NCBI RefSeq assembly: GCF_900182585.1
Contig: NZ_FXTM01000004.1
Span: 46,749-110,748 of the forward strand
Direction of reading: 5' to 3'
Length of the DNA: 64,000 nucleotides
DNA from: Balnearium lithotrophicum
GTDB lineage: Bacteria; Aquificota; Aquificia; Desulfurobacteriales; Desulfurobacteriaceae
Shown here: piece after piece, positions 8,995-18,202 of the stretch
Position numbering within the stretch: position 1 is the stretch's first letter
How the letters are laid out: the number at the start of each line of letters is the position of its first letter
Translations under genes and position numbers: made by a program
Notes under the pieces: model-generated
Told to the model about the DNA's origin: nothing
The model's input: only the letters and a program-made list of their open reading frames with translations
Database searches by the model: none

Positions 8995-10075
8995 AGACGG
9001 CCGAAAGAAAGCAGACGAGGGAAAATGGAACAAAAGCCGTATTGCTTAGTGAGTTTAACAGGTATCCTAAGGAAAGGTTTCCAAGAAGTCCACTTACTCC
9101 CATAGCTCCCTGAAACACTCCGTATCCCGTTCCCCTCCTCTCTTCCTTAAAGAGGTCTCCTATGAGAGCTCTCTGAACCCCGTCCGTAACTCCTGCTCCA
9201 ACTCCATACAGAACGAACGATAGAAGGAGAAAGGGCTCAGTTGTTTTAAATCCTAACGGTGAGAGAGAGAGTCCTGTAAAGGTATACCCTAAAAAAAGGA
9301 CTTTCCTCCTTCCTACCCTGTCTGAGAGAGCTCCTAACGGATAGGAAACAATTAGGTAGGCGATATTTAGAAATAGGTAGAATAGGACTGCCTTTTGGTT
9401 TGATAGGAGTTTACCCGTTTCAAAAATCAGGAACATCGGGCTTACAGCTCCAAAGGCGTAGAGTGACAGGACAAGGATAATTTTGCCAATAGGTTTCTCT
9501 TCTCTTTTGCCTTTCCCTTTCTCTTCTGATTCTCCCTGAGTTTCCTTTAAAAAGAAGAGAGGAACGAGGGAAAAGACTGATACAAGAGCTCCAACAAAAA
9601 TGGCATCCTTGATGGTCACTCCCGATTTTATGAGAAGGAGTGTCGATATAACCCCTAAGAGAGCTCCTGCCGTATCCGCACTCCTGTGGATTCCAAAGCT
9701 TCTTCCCTTCTCCTTTGAAATTGATAGAAGTGCATCCCTTGGAGCAGTTCTGATGCCCTTTCCAACCCTCTCTAAGGCTGAGAATAGGACAATTTGGGAT
9801 ACGGAGTTTGAAACGGCAATTAGGAACTTAAAAATTGATGAAGTGGCATAACCAGCAATTACTAAGGGTTTCCTTCTTTCAAACTTATCGGATATTACTC
9901 CCGATATTGGTTTTAGGAGATTTGATACAAGCTCCCTGAGTCCACTTAACGTCCCTAAGGCTACACTTCCCCCTCCAATCTGAATAAGGAGAAGTGGGAG
10001 AAGCGTAGTTATTATTTCACTTGAAAGGTCAGTTAAAAAACTGGTTAAGCTCAATAGAATAAGGTTTCTATTCAT
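8966..10075 (-). CDS. MFS transporter
   Basis: A 369-aa integral membrane protein with about 11-12 hydrophobic helices, typical of the major facilitator superfamily. The loop between helices 2 and 3 reads GVISDKFERRKPL and the matching loop in the second half GALSDRVGRRKVL, both versions of the MFS signature. A charged Glu/Lys segment near residues 178-192 is the cytoplasmic loop joining the two halves. Substrate unknown. It overlaps the end of aroA by 8 nt, so it is the last gene of an amidase-aroA-MFS operon. Confidence 0.88.
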   Translation of the reverse strand: MNRNLILLSLTSFLTDLSSEIITTLLPLLLIQIGGGSVALGTLSGLRELVSNLLKPISGVISDKFERRKPLVIAGYATSSIFKFLIAVSNSVSQIVLFSALERVGKGIRTAPRDALLSISKEKGRSFGIHRSADTAGALLGVISTLLLIKSGVTIKDAIFVGALVSVFSLVPLFFLKETQGESEEKGKGKREEKPIGKIILVLSLYAFGAVSPMFLIFETGKLLSNQKAVLFYLFLNIAYLIVSYPLGALSDRVGRRKVLFLGYTFTGLSLSPLGFKTTEPFLLLSFVLYGVGAGVTDGVQRALIGDLFKEERRGTGYGVFQGAMGVSGLLGNLSLGYLLNSLSNTAFVPFSLVCFLSAVSILRIERES

Positions 10076-11363
10076 TCAGAACCTTTTTAAGATCATCAAA
10101 AAATCCCGGATAGGACGTTGATATACATTCAACGTCATCAATTTCAACGGGATTTTCTGTTATCAGGGAGGCAACAGTAAACGTCATTGCAATTCTATGG
10201 TCTCCATGGGAGAAGACCTTGCCTCCCTTCAGTTTCGTTTTCCCCCTAACAATTAGTCCATCTGGAAGTTCCTCGGCATCACCCCCTATATTTCTTAAGT
10301 TTTCAACGGTTGTTTTTATCCTGTCACTCTCCTTTACGCGGAGCTCCTCCGCATCTCTAATCACTGTCTCTCCTTCTGCCTGTGTTGCAAGGAGTGAAAT
10401 TATCGGAATCTCATCTATAAGCGTTGGAATATCGCTTCCTCCGATTTCAATTCCTTTTATATTTGGAGAGTACCTAACTCTAATATCTGCAATTTCCTCA
10501 CCTGATGAGGATTTAACGTTAAAGACCTCGTAATCTACACCCATTCTCTCAAAAACCTTTAAAATCCCTGTCCTTGTAGGGTTTATTATTACTTCCCTCA
10601 AAACAACTTCAGAGTTTGGAGTTACAGCAGCTCCTACCATGAAGAATGCGGCAGATGATATATCGGCAGGAACAGTTATCTCAATGTCCCTTTCCAATTC
10701 TCTGTTTTTTCCAAGTCTAACCGTTAAGCCATCCACCTCAACATCAACCCCGAAGGCCCTTAACATCCTCTCTGTGTGGTCTCTGCTCTTTGCAGGTTCT
10801 GTTACGGATACAGGCTCATCCGTAAAGAGCCCGGCAAGTAGGACTGCGGACTTCACCTGAGCTGAGGCCTTAGGGCTTTTGTAGTCTATACCTTTAAGTT
10901 TTCTCTTTCCTATTATTGTTAACGGAGGGTACTTTCCCCCTTCCCTTCCAAATATCTGGGCTCCCATCGTTCTGAGGGGAACTGCAATTCTGTCCATAGG
11001 CCTTTTTCTCAGGTACTGGTCTCCCGTTAGAACCGAATAAAAGGGTTGGCCAGATAGAATTCCAGAAATCAATCGGATAGAAGTTCCAGAGTTTCCGAGG
11101 TCTAAAACGTTAAAGGGCTCCTTTAATGACTGTTTCCCTTTTCCGTTGATAACAATTTCATCTTCCCTGTCATCAATCTCCGCACCCAATTCAACAAATG
11201 CCTTAAGTGTATTGAGGCAGTCCTCAGACCTTAAAAACTCCCTTACAACGGTTTTTCCCCTGTTCAAACTTCCAAGCATTACAGCCCTGTGTGAGATTGA
11301 CTTGTCTGAAGGTGTTCTAAGTTTTCCAGATAATTTCTTTCCCCTAAAGTGAAAAACAGCCAT
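10068..11363 (-). CDS. aroA: 3-phosphoshikimate 1-carboxyvinyltransferase (EPSP synthase)
   Basis: Sixth step of the shikimate pathway: joins phosphoenolpyruvate to shikimate-3-phosphate. 431 aa, normal length. Signatures: TPSDKSISHRAVML near residue 17, LGNSGTSIRL near 89, SDIPTLIDEIPII near 309, and RVKESDRI followed by GDHRIAM near the end. Its ATG directly follows the stop of the amidase gene with no spacer, so the two are coupled. aroD, an earlier step, lies at 15340 on the other strand. Confidence 0.97.
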   Translation of the reverse strand: MAVFHFRGKKLSGKLRTPSDKSISHRAVMLGSLNRGKTVVREFLRSEDCLNTLKAFVELGAEIDDREDEIVINGKGKQSLKEPFNVLDLGNSGTSIRLISGILSGQPFYSVLTGDQYLRKRPMDRIAVPLRTMGAQIFGREGGKYPPLTIIGKRKLKGIDYKSPKASAQVKSAVLLAGLFTDEPVSVTEPAKSRDHTERMLRAFGVDVEVDGLTVRLGKNRELERDIEITVPADISSAAFFMVGAAVTPNSEVVLREVIINPTRTGILKVFERMGVDYEVFNVKSSSGEEIADIRVRYSPNIKGIEIGGSDIPTLIDEIPIISLLATQAEGETVIRDAEELRVKESDRIKTTVENLRNIGGDAEELPDGLIVRGKTKLKGGKVFSHGDHRIAMTFTVASLITENPVEIDDVECISTSYPGFFDDLKKVLNE

Positions 11364-12524
11364 CTATCCCTCAATCAAAGCAACGTTATTTAGAGAGTAT
11401 AAATAATCCTCAATTCCCTTTGCTATTCCCTTAGCTATCTCCCACTGATAGCTACTTCTAAGGAGTCTCCTCCTGTCCAAAGGGTTGGTTAAAAAGCCAC
11501 TTTCTATTAAAACTGCAGGTCTTCCCGGTGTTTTAAGAACAACGATGTTTCTCTGCATATCCCTTATTCCGTTTACAAGGTCATCATTTACACGTGCCTT
11601 TAGGTCTCTAACAATGGCCTCAGCCAATTTTGAGCTTTCGGCAAAGGTTACCGTTGTTGAGAGGTTTATCAGAGTTGGTGTTATACTCCAGCACATAACA
11701 TCGTTGCAGATTCTTATCTTCTTGGCTACGGCCATAGCAGTTCTCTCTGCCTTTGCAAAGAGGTGGGGAGAGGCTTTGAAAACGGTTACTCCACTCCACT
11801 GTGGATAGTTTGGCATTGAATCTGCGTGGATACTTACAAAAGCATCAGCACACTCCTTTGCAGCAATCTCTGCCCTCTTGAGTAGTGGAACATAAACGTC
11901 CCTCGTTCGAGTCATTACAACTTTTATGTCACTTCTCTTTGATAGGAGTTTTCTTACCTTGAAAGCAATGGATAATGTAATCCTCTTTTCCTCAATAGTT
12001 GGGTGTTTAGACCTAACTGGCCAGACAGCTCCCGGGTCCTTTCCTCCGTGTCCCGGGTCTAATACAACAACCCTCTTTGGAACTCTCCTAACCTTACAGC
12101 TTATGGGAATGAATTCAGGAAAAACGTCAACCACTATCCTAAATGGCTTCCCTCTGCAGGATTTAAGTCCAAATATCTTAAACCTGTGGTAATTTTTAAG
12201 GGTTATTTTGACCTTTGTTCTACGCCTGTTAATCGGATAAACTGTAACTTCCCTTACCAAAGGACTTTTGAGTTTCTTCTTAAGTCTTCTAACAGCTCCA
12301 GCACCCTCTATCTCTAACCAGAGCTCCCTTTCCTTCAGTTTCTCCCTTATTCTCCTCTTTGGAATTTCCCCGGAACAGTCAAGGACAATTCTCGTTCTCT
12401 CACCATTTGAGGAATATCTAACACTGTATATTACAGTTCTGCGAATTCTCGCAGAAGCTGCTTCCGTTAAGAGTTCAAGAGCACTTCCCAATAGGAGAAC
12501 TTTAAGGAGCTCCCTTCTGTTCAT
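11364..12524 (-). CDS. N-acetylmuramoyl-L-alanine amidase, Tat-exported, AmiC type
   Basis: Zinc amidase that cleaves the peptide side chain from murein, used in cell separation. The N-terminus (NRRELLKVLLLGSAL) has twin arginines followed by a hydrophobic stretch, which fits a Tat signal, as in E. coli AmiC. Residues about 30-140 look like an AMIN domain (targeting to peptidoglycan). The Amidase_3 catalytic domain follows with VVLDPGHGGKDPGAV, a conserved Glu in the TIEEKR helix, FVSIHADS and ESGFLTNPLD. 386 aa. It is the first gene of an operon with aroA and the MFS gene. Confidence 0.9.
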   Translation of the reverse strand: MNRRELLKVLLLGSALELLTEAASARIRRTVIYSVRYSSNGERTRIVLDCSGEIPKRRIREKLKERELWLEIEGAGAVRRLKKKLKSPLVREVTVYPINRRRTKVKITLKNYHRFKIFGLKSCRGKPFRIVVDVFPEFIPISCKVRRVPKRVVVLDPGHGGKDPGAVWPVRSKHPTIEEKRITLSIAFKVRKLLSKRSDIKVVMTRTRDVYVPLLKRAEIAAKECADAFVSIHADSMPNYPQWSGVTVFKASPHLFAKAERTAMAVAKKIRICNDVMCWSITPTLINLSTTVTFAESSKLAEAIVRDLKARVNDDLVNGIRDMQRNIVVLKTPGRPAVLIESGFLTNPLDRRRLLRSSYQWEIAKGIAKGIEDYLYSLNNVALIEG

Positions 12525-12548
12525 TCATTCCTCTCTTTATTGGCTATT

Positions 12549-12578
12549 CTAACAATTTTTACTTTTTAGGGCTATAAT
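12549..12578 (+). promoter_or_regulatory. candidate sigma-70-type promoter for the pilB-heme operon
   Basis: TATAAT at 12573-12578 is a perfect -10 element. CTAACA at 12549-12554 matches 4 of 6 bases of the -35 consensus at an 18-nt spacing. It lies 35 nt before the first gene of an eight-gene operon, in the gap between divergent genes. Confidence 0.5.
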
Positions 12579-12612
12579 AAAAAGTAGGACAAAACCTAAA
12601 GAGGAGGGAGAT

Positions 12613-13281
12613 ATGGTAATAGAAGTTCAACCAAAGGAAGTTGATTACGATGCTCTTGCATTAAGGGTATTCTTAAAGGCCTTGGAGTTGATTGGTGGTC
12701 CTAGGGCACTCTTTGAGTACAGAAACTTAACTTGGGTTCCGAGTTTAATGGAAGCGGCATATGCAGTTGTTTTAAAGAACGAAGCGATGAAAACGGACGA
12801 TGAAATTGCAGAGTTTATAGGAATTACAAAGCAAACTGTAAGGAATATGCTCTCTGCAGACCCTGAGCTTGTAATGGCGAAACTCCAGGGGGAGCTTGAG
12901 AGTAAAGAAGTAAAAGTACATACCGCTGGAGGCCTTGCTAAGAAGGCATACGAGGAAGTGAAGAGCGGTAACGACTACATAGCGTTTATTTCTTCTGTAT
13001 GTGAGGAGTACGTTAAGAAACCCATGGAAGCCGTTGAGTCAGGTCAACCTGCACAGACGTGTCCCGATATAGGTCTTGTCTGGCCAGTTTATGTGCTGAA
13101 GGCCATTAAGGGCATGGATTTTCCCGTTGAGGAATCCAGTAAAGAGGAGTTAAAGGAACGTTTAAAAGGGATTAAAGTCAAGGATAAACAAGCCGAAGAG
13201 TTAGTTGATAAAATAGAGTTTCCCATTAAGAGCCCAGCAGACTTACTACATAAATTGGCTAATTCTGTAAAGGAATCTTAA
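12613..13281 (+). CDS. HTH-containing regulatory protein upstream of pilB
   Basis: A 222-aa soluble protein that I do not recognise with certainty. Residues about 60-80 (DDEIAEFIGITKQTVRNML) read as a helix-turn-helix. The first 100 residues resemble the probable regulatory domain often found beside KaiC-like ATPases in thermophiles, but no kaiC gene is visible here. The C-terminal 60 residues are charged and helical. The start has GAGGGAG upstream, and pilB begins 7 nt after its stop. A role in controlling the pilus operon is only a guess from position. Confidence 0.7.
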   Translation: MVIEVQPKEVDYDALALRVFLKALELIGGPRALFEYRNLTWVPSLMEAAYAVVLKNEAMKTDDEIAEFIGITKQTVRNMLSADPELVMAKLQGELESKEVKVHTAGGLAKKAYEEVKSGNDYIAFISSVCEEYVKKPMEAVESGQPAQTCPDIGLVWPVYVLKAIKGMDFPVEESSKEELKERLKGIKVKDKQAEELVDKIEFPIKSPADLLHKLANSVKES

Positions 13282-13287
13282 CTGCTT

Positions 13288-14997
13288 ATGAACAGGTTAG
13301 ATGAGGGAAAACTTAAACAGTTTATTATTGATAGGTTAGGCCTTCCCCCTCAACTTCTTGAGGGGGAGGACTGGGAAAAAAAATTAATAGAAAAGAAAAT
13401 CCTCTCTGAGGAAAAACTTCTCTCACTCCTCTCGGAATTTTACGGTGTTCCTTATGTGGACTTAAGGAAGAAAGAGATTCCAATAGATATAGTTAAAGTA
13501 ATTCCAAGAGCTACGGCGGAAAAGCTACTCGTTCTTCCCTTTGAAAAGAGAGGACCTGTTCTTAGACTTGCAATGGCAGACCCTTCCAACATTCAAGCAA
13601 GGGAAAGGGTAAGGTTCACAACAGGATTTAGGGTTGAACCTTACGTTGCTCTGACGTTTAGAATAAAGGAAAAGTTGGAGGAAATTTACGGAAAGGCTGA
13701 GGAGGAGTTCTTTTCAAAAATAAAAGAAGAGATTGAACTTGGCAAAGAAACGGGGGAAAAGGAGGAGACTCTTTCTCTATCATCAAAAACCTCTCAGGTT
13801 ATTACTCTCGATGACCTGAAGAGCTTAGCCTCTCAGGCTCCAATAGTTAAACTTGTCAATGCAATTATTCTCGAAGCCCTTAAAAAGGGAGCTTCCGATA
13901 TCCACATCGAACCCTTTGAAAAGGAAGTGAGAATCAGGTACAGGATAGATGGTATTCTCCACATTGTTGCAAAGTATTCCCCAGATATAAAGGATGCCAT
14001 CGTTGCGAGAATAAAGGTTCTAAGTGGGCTTGATATAGCAGAGAAGAGGTTGCCACAGGATGGCCGAATGAAGGCTACCTTTCAAGGAAGGCAGATAGAC
14101 TTTAGGGTATCGACAGTCCCAACGGTGTTTGGAGAAAAGGTAGTTTTGAGAATTCTTGATAGAGGCTCTCTGAAGTTAAATCTCTCTGAATTGGGCTTAG
14201 AAGACAGGGAATATAAGCTTTTAATGGAGGCCATCCATTCGCCCTATGGAATGATTTTAGTTACAGGCCCAACCGGTTCCGGTAAAACAACTACTCTCTA
14301 CTCTGTCCTTATGACTATTAATAAGCCAGAAGTGAACATTATGACGGTTGAGGACCCGGTTGAGTACAACATTTATGGAATAAATCAAGTTCAGGTTATT
14401 CCTGAAATAGGTTTAACATTTGCAAGAGTTTTAAGGTCCTTTTTAAGACAGGACCCTGATATAATTATGGTAGGTGAGATAAGGGATACTGAAACGGCAG
14501 AGATTGCGATAGAGGCTGCTCTAACAGGTCACCTTGTCCTTTCAACCCTCCATACTAACGATGCCCCCAGTACGGTAACAAGACTTGTAGACATGGGGAT
14601 TGAACCTTTCTTAGTTGCCTCATCTATTATACTCGTAGTTGCTCAAAGACTTGCCAGAAAGATTTGTCCCTACTGTAAAGCTCCATACGATTACCCAGTT
14701 GAGGTTCTTAAGGAAGTCGGTTTTACCGATGAGGAGATAAAGGGATTAAAAACCTACAAGGGAATGGGTTGTGAAAAGTGTAACTATACAGGATACAAGG
14801 GAAGGATTGGGCTTTACGAGGTTATGGAGGTTGTTCCTGAAATTAAGGATGCAATAATTAAGGGAAAAACTGCAGATGAAATAAGGATAATTGCCAAGAA
14901 ATACGGAATGAGAACGCTTAGAGAGATAGGTAAAATAAAAATAGCAAAAGGAATTACCACTCCTGAGGAGATACTCAGGGTAACAAGGAGTTACTGA
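13288..14997 (+). CDS. pilB: type IV pilus assembly ATPase PilB (GspE family)
   Basis: Cytoplasmic hexameric ATPase that drives pilus extension. 569 aa. The N-terminal domain (about 1-135) is the GspE/PilB N domain. The ATPase core has ASDIHIEP near residue 201, the Walker A GPTGSGKTTTLYS near 328, the Asp box VEDPVEYN near 353, Walker B DIIMVGEIRD near 390, and His box STLHTNDAPST near 416. A four-cysteine zinc motif (CPYC and CEKC, residues about 461-496) marks PilB/GspE and argues against PilT. None of the other pilus genes are in this window. Confidence 0.95.
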   Translation: MNRLDEGKLKQFIIDRLGLPPQLLEGEDWEKKLIEKKILSEEKLLSLLSEFYGVPYVDLRKKEIPIDIVKVIPRATAEKLLVLPFEKRGPVLRLAMADPSNIQARERVRFTTGFRVEPYVALTFRIKEKLEEIYGKAEEEFFSKIKEEIELGKETGEKEETLSLSSKTSQVITLDDLKSLASQAPIVKLVNAIILEALKKGASDIHIEPFEKEVRIRYRIDGILHIVAKYSPDIKDAIVARIKVLSGLDIAEKRLPQDGRMKATFQGRQIDFRVSTVPTVFGEKVVLRILDRGSLKLNLSELGLEDREYKLLMEAIHSPYGMILVTGPTGSGKTTTLYSVLMTINKPEVNIMTVEDPVEYNIYGINQVQVIPEIGLTFARVLRSFLRQDPDIIMVGEIRDTETAEIAIEAALTGHLVLSTLHTNDAPSTVTRLVDMGIEPFLVASSIILVVAQRLARKICPYCKAPYDYPVEVLKEVGFTDEEIKGLKTYKGMGCEKCNYTGYKGRIGLYEVMEVVPEIKDAIIKGKTADEIRIIAKKYGMRTLREIGKIKIAKGITTPEEILRVTRSY

Positions 14998-14998
14998 A

Positions 14999-15340
14999 TT
15001 GAAGGGGTTAGTAGGGAAGAGGAAACTACTTAGGATTTTCATAGGTTTGGAAGATAAGTATAGAGGAAAACCTTTGTGGGAATATATATTAACACTTGTT
15101 AAGGAAAATGGACTTTCGGGAGCTACCGTTTTTAAGGCAGCTGCCGGTATAGGAGCTCACTCGGAGCTCCGCACCTTCTCGGTCTGGCGCCTTTCACAGG
15201 ACCTTCCCGTTGTTATTGAAATAATTGACAGGGAAGAGAGGATTAGGGATTTCCTAAATGTCATTGATGAAATAATAGAAGAGGGGCTTATTGTCCTTCA
15301 GGATGTGGAAGTAATCTCTTACAGACATAGGGGAAGTTAA
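14999..15340 (+). CDS. DUF190 protein
   Basis: A 113-aa DUF190 protein, a small PII-like fold family of unknown function. Recognisable parts are LLRIFIGLEDKYRGKPLWE near residue 9 and the GLSGATVFKAAAGIG segment near 38. It begins with TTG one base after the pilB stop, with AAGGAG 8 nt upstream, and its stop shares bases with the aroD ATG (TAATG). In many bacteria DUF190 genes accompany crcB fluoride channels; there is none here. Confidence 0.88.
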   Translation: MKGLVGKRKLLRIFIGLEDKYRGKPLWEYILTLVKENGLSGATVFKAAAGIGAHSELRTFSVWRLSQDLPVVIEIIDREERIRDFLNVIDEIIEEGLIVLQDVEVISYRHRGS

Positions 15341-16095
15341 TGCAAATAGGAACTGTTGAGTTGGGAAGTATACCAAGAGTTATAGTTGCTCTGGGAGAAA
15401 ACTACGTTGAAGGACTGGAAAGAGCTCTCAGGTTAAAGATAGACCTGATTGAAGCCCGTTTGGATTTACTGCCAGAGAAAACTCCCGATGAATTTAAGAA
15501 GTTCTTAGATTCTGTTGCCGACTACGGATTTTATGCAGTCTCCACGTTAAGGCCCGTTTGGGAGGGTGGAAAGTTTGAAGGAACGGAGTCTGAAAGGTTA
15601 AAACTCCTTAAACGTGTAGTTTCCCACCCTGCTACTGGAGCAGTTGATGTTGAACTGAGAAGTGAAATACTTGACGATGTAAGGGAACTCTGCAAAGAAA
15701 AGGGAAAAAAGCTGATAGTTTCCTATCACGATTTCAAAAAAACTCCCGAAAATTCAGAAATAGAGGAAATTTTAGAAAGGGCAAAAGGAAAGGGGGCCGA
15801 TATCGTTAAGGTTGCATTTATGGGAAGAGTTAAGAATGACGCTTCGAGGGTCTGTTGTCTTCTTTCCAAATTTGAATTTCCAAAAATCTTCATTGTAATG
15901 GGAGAGTTTGGAGCTTTTACAAGGGTTGTAGGTTTTTCCTTCGGTTCTCTACTTACCTACACGTTCTTCGGCAGGCCAGTGGCTCCGGGTCAGATAGAGG
16001 CCGAAAGGCTTATTAAACTCCTGTCGAACCTCTACTCTGACTACAGAAAGCAGAGGGAGAAATTTTTCCCTCAAAATTTCCTTGAGGTGATATAA
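15340..16095 (+). CDS. aroD: 3-dehydroquinate dehydratase, type I
   Basis: Third step of the shikimate pathway, the Schiff-base (type I) enzyme. 251 aa. Visible motifs are EARLDLL near residue 38, VSYHDF near 128 with the catalytic His, DIVKVAFM near 153 with the Schiff-base Lys, and the glycine-rich end of the barrel RVVGFSFGSLLTY near 196. It overlaps the DUF190 gene by one base. Confidence 0.95.
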   Translation: MQIGTVELGSIPRVIVALGENYVEGLERALRLKIDLIEARLDLLPEKTPDEFKKFLDSVADYGFYAVSTLRPVWEGGKFEGTESERLKLLKRVVSHPATGAVDVELRSEILDDVRELCKEKGKKLIVSYHDFKKTPENSEIEEILERAKGKGADIVKVAFMGRVKNDASRVCCLLSKFEFPKIFIVMGEFGAFTRVVGFSFGSLLTYTFFGRPVAPGQIEAERLIKLLSNLYSDYRKQREKFFPQNFLEVI

Positions 16096-16103
16096 TTAAG
16101 GTC

Positions 16104-16922
16104 ATGAATTCCAACGTTTTTATATACTCAACTGCAGTTCTTTACTTCATCTCCTCCCTCCACTACTTGCTCTACTTGATAGTTAGAAAGGAAAAGGTAT
16201 CCAAAGTCGGTCTTTACTCAGCAAGGTTTGGGTTCCTGACAAACCTTATCGGTCTGATACTTCTCCTTTTTGAAAAGGGAACTTTATCCCTCTTTACTCC
16301 TAAGGGAGCTCTACTCTTATTCTCCCTCAGTATTGTTTCCGTATTTCTCTACTTTTCAACTAAGCACAGGATTTCACTTTCAGGTGCCTTTCTAATGCCC
16401 TGGGCTTTTATTCTGTCGTTTGCTTCCTCAATTTCCTCAGGGATACCAAAGGAGCTCTTTCCCGTTGGGAGTGTAGGTTTAATTCATATAGTTTCGGCCT
16501 TTATAGGTTACAGTGCCTTTGTAGTTTCGGCCGTTTTCTCAGTAATCTACCTGATATTTGAAAGGCACTTGAAGAGAAAAAAGTTTTCAATATTTTTCCA
16601 AAAACTTCCCTCTCTTTCTCTAATTGAATCAATAGTCTACAACTCTATTACGTTGGGTTTTGTCTTTATTACTTTTTCAATGTTTGCCGGAGCAGTCTGG
16701 TCACAGAAACTGTTCGGAACCTACTGGAGCTGGCATCCCAAGCAGGTCATTACACTCATAACCTGGTTCGTCTATGCCGGAATTATCCACCTCTACCTTT
16801 ACGCTCAGTGGAAGGGAAAGAAACTGTGCTATTTGAGCATTTTAGGTTTCATTGTGATAATGTTAAACTTCTTTGGGATAAACTTTCTATCGTCAAAGGA
16901 TATCCACTCGTTTAAGGGGTAG
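16104..16922 (+). CDS. cytochrome c assembly protein, CcsA/HemX family
   Basis: A 272-aa membrane protein with about eight hydrophobic helices. The C-terminal part has the tryptophan-rich motif as GTYWSWHPKQ near residue 208 with a conserved His, and further histidines lie in transmembrane helices (GLIHIVSAF near 130). This matches the heme-handling CcsA/ResC/HemX family. The gene is placed 2 nt before hemA, the same position as hemX in other bacteria. Without a ccsB/resB neighbour I cannot tell a cytochrome c synthase subunit from a HemX regulator of HemA. Confidence 0.85.
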   Translation: MNSNVFIYSTAVLYFISSLHYLLYLIVRKEKVSKVGLYSARFGFLTNLIGLILLLFEKGTLSLFTPKGALLLFSLSIVSVFLYFSTKHRISLSGAFLMPWAFILSFASSISSGIPKELFPVGSVGLIHIVSAFIGYSAFVVSAVFSVIYLIFERHLKRKKFSIFFQKLPSLSLIESIVYNSITLGFVFITFSMFAGAVWSQKLFGTYWSWHPKQVITLITWFVYAGIIHLYLYAQWKGKKLCYLSILGFIVIMLNFFGINFLSSKDIHSFKG

Positions 16923-16924
16923 AG

Positions 16925-18199
16925 ATGGGAGAGTTAAAACTGTGCTGTTTGGGGGTGAGTCACAAGACTGCTCCTGTTGAGGTAAGGGAGAAGTTCTCTT
17001 TCAAGAATGAAGACTTAGAGAGAAATCTGCTGAAGCTTAACTCCTTTCATTCTATTGACGAAATCTTCATCCTCTCAACCTGTAACAGGGTTGAAATTTA
17101 CTTTACCACCCGTTCTGAGACGCCTTTTAAGGAATTAATAGACTTTTTGATAGAGGAAAAAAATTCCTCTCTTGATGAAATAAACAGACACTTCTATAGA
17201 AAGATTGATAAGAATGCAGTAAGACACGGCTTTTACGTTGCCTCAAGTCTTGATTCAATGGTTGTTGGAGAGCCCCAAATCGTGGGACAGTTTAAGGATG
17301 CCTTTTCATTGGCTAAGGATTTAGGAACCGTTGGAACGGTTCTGTGCAGGTTCTGTGAAACTGCCCTTAAGGTCTCAAAGAGGGTTAGAACTGAAACGGG
17401 AATTTCGAGAAATGCTGTTTCTATAAGTTTTGCAGCCGTTGAGCTTGCAAAGAAGATATTTGGTTCCTTAAACGGCAAGAACGTTGCAATTATCGGTGCA
17501 GGTGAAATGGCAGAGCTTGCCGTAAAACACCTAATCGCAAACGGGGTTTCAGATGTATTTGTTGTAAACAGAACATTTGAGAGGGCACAAAAGCTTGCTG
17601 AAGAGTTCGGAGGAAAGCCCTTCCCTCTGACGGAGCTCTCCTCAGTTTTGAAAGTATCCGACATTGTTATAAGTTCAACGGGAGCTCCCGGCTACGTCCT
17701 AACAACTGAAAACGTCCTACCCTCGATAAAGGAGAGGTCAAACAGGCCGATGTTTTTGATAGATATAGCCGTCCCAAGGGATATAGACCCTTCACTAAAC
17801 AACTATGAAAACCTCTACGTTTACGATATTGATGACCTTCAACAGGTTGTTGAGGCAAACATAAGGGAGAGGTTAAAGGAAGCTGAAACTGCAAAGAAAA
17901 TAATAGAGGGTTACGTAGAGAGATTCTTAAAGTGGATGAGGGAGCTTGAGATAGCCCCCCTCATTGCAGAGCTCAAAGAGAGAGCTGAGGCAATAAGGTT
18001 AGAGGTTCTATCAAAGAGGCTGAAAAAACTCAACTTGACTCCCGAGCAGGAGGAGGAGGTAAACAACATAACGAGAATAATAATAAACAAGCTCCTCCAT
18101 CAACCTATTACAAATGTAAAGAGGAAGGCTGTAGAGGATGAGAGTAAGAGCCAGATAGTTCAGGTTTTCAGGGAAATATTTGGACTTGGAAAGGAGTAG
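16925..18199 (+). CDS. hemA: glutamyl-tRNA reductase
   Basis: First committed step of C5-pathway tetrapyrrole synthesis: reduces glutamyl-tRNA to glutamate-1-semialdehyde with NADPH. 424 aa. The catalytic cysteine is Cys53 in STCNRVEIY; the NADPH-binding Rossmann loop IGAGEMAEL lies near residue 188, and the C-terminal dimerisation helices follow. It heads the hemA-hemC-hemD run, with 3-nt spacing to hemC. hemL is not in the window. Confidence 0.97.
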   Translation: MGELKLCCLGVSHKTAPVEVREKFSFKNEDLERNLLKLNSFHSIDEIFILSTCNRVEIYFTTRSETPFKELIDFLIEEKNSSLDEINRHFYRKIDKNAVRHGFYVASSLDSMVVGEPQIVGQFKDAFSLAKDLGTVGTVLCRFCETALKVSKRVRTETGISRNAVSISFAAVELAKKIFGSLNGKNVAIIGAGEMAELAVKHLIANGVSDVFVVNRTFERAQKLAEEFGGKPFPLTELSSVLKVSDIVISSTGAPGYVLTTENVLPSIKERSNRPMFLIDIAVPRDIDPSLNNYENLYVYDIDDLQQVVEANIRERLKEAETAKKIIEGYVERFLKWMRELEIAPLIAELKERAEAIRLEVLSKRLKKLNLTPEQEEEVNNITRIIINKLLHQPITNVKRKAVEDESKSQIVQVFREIFGLGKE

Positions 18200-18202
18200 G
18201 GA

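Noticed and set aside
13342..13369. Hairpin with CCCCCTC/GAGGGGG in pilB
   Set aside because: Inside the coding region with no T run or other sign of function; encodes ordinary PilB residues.
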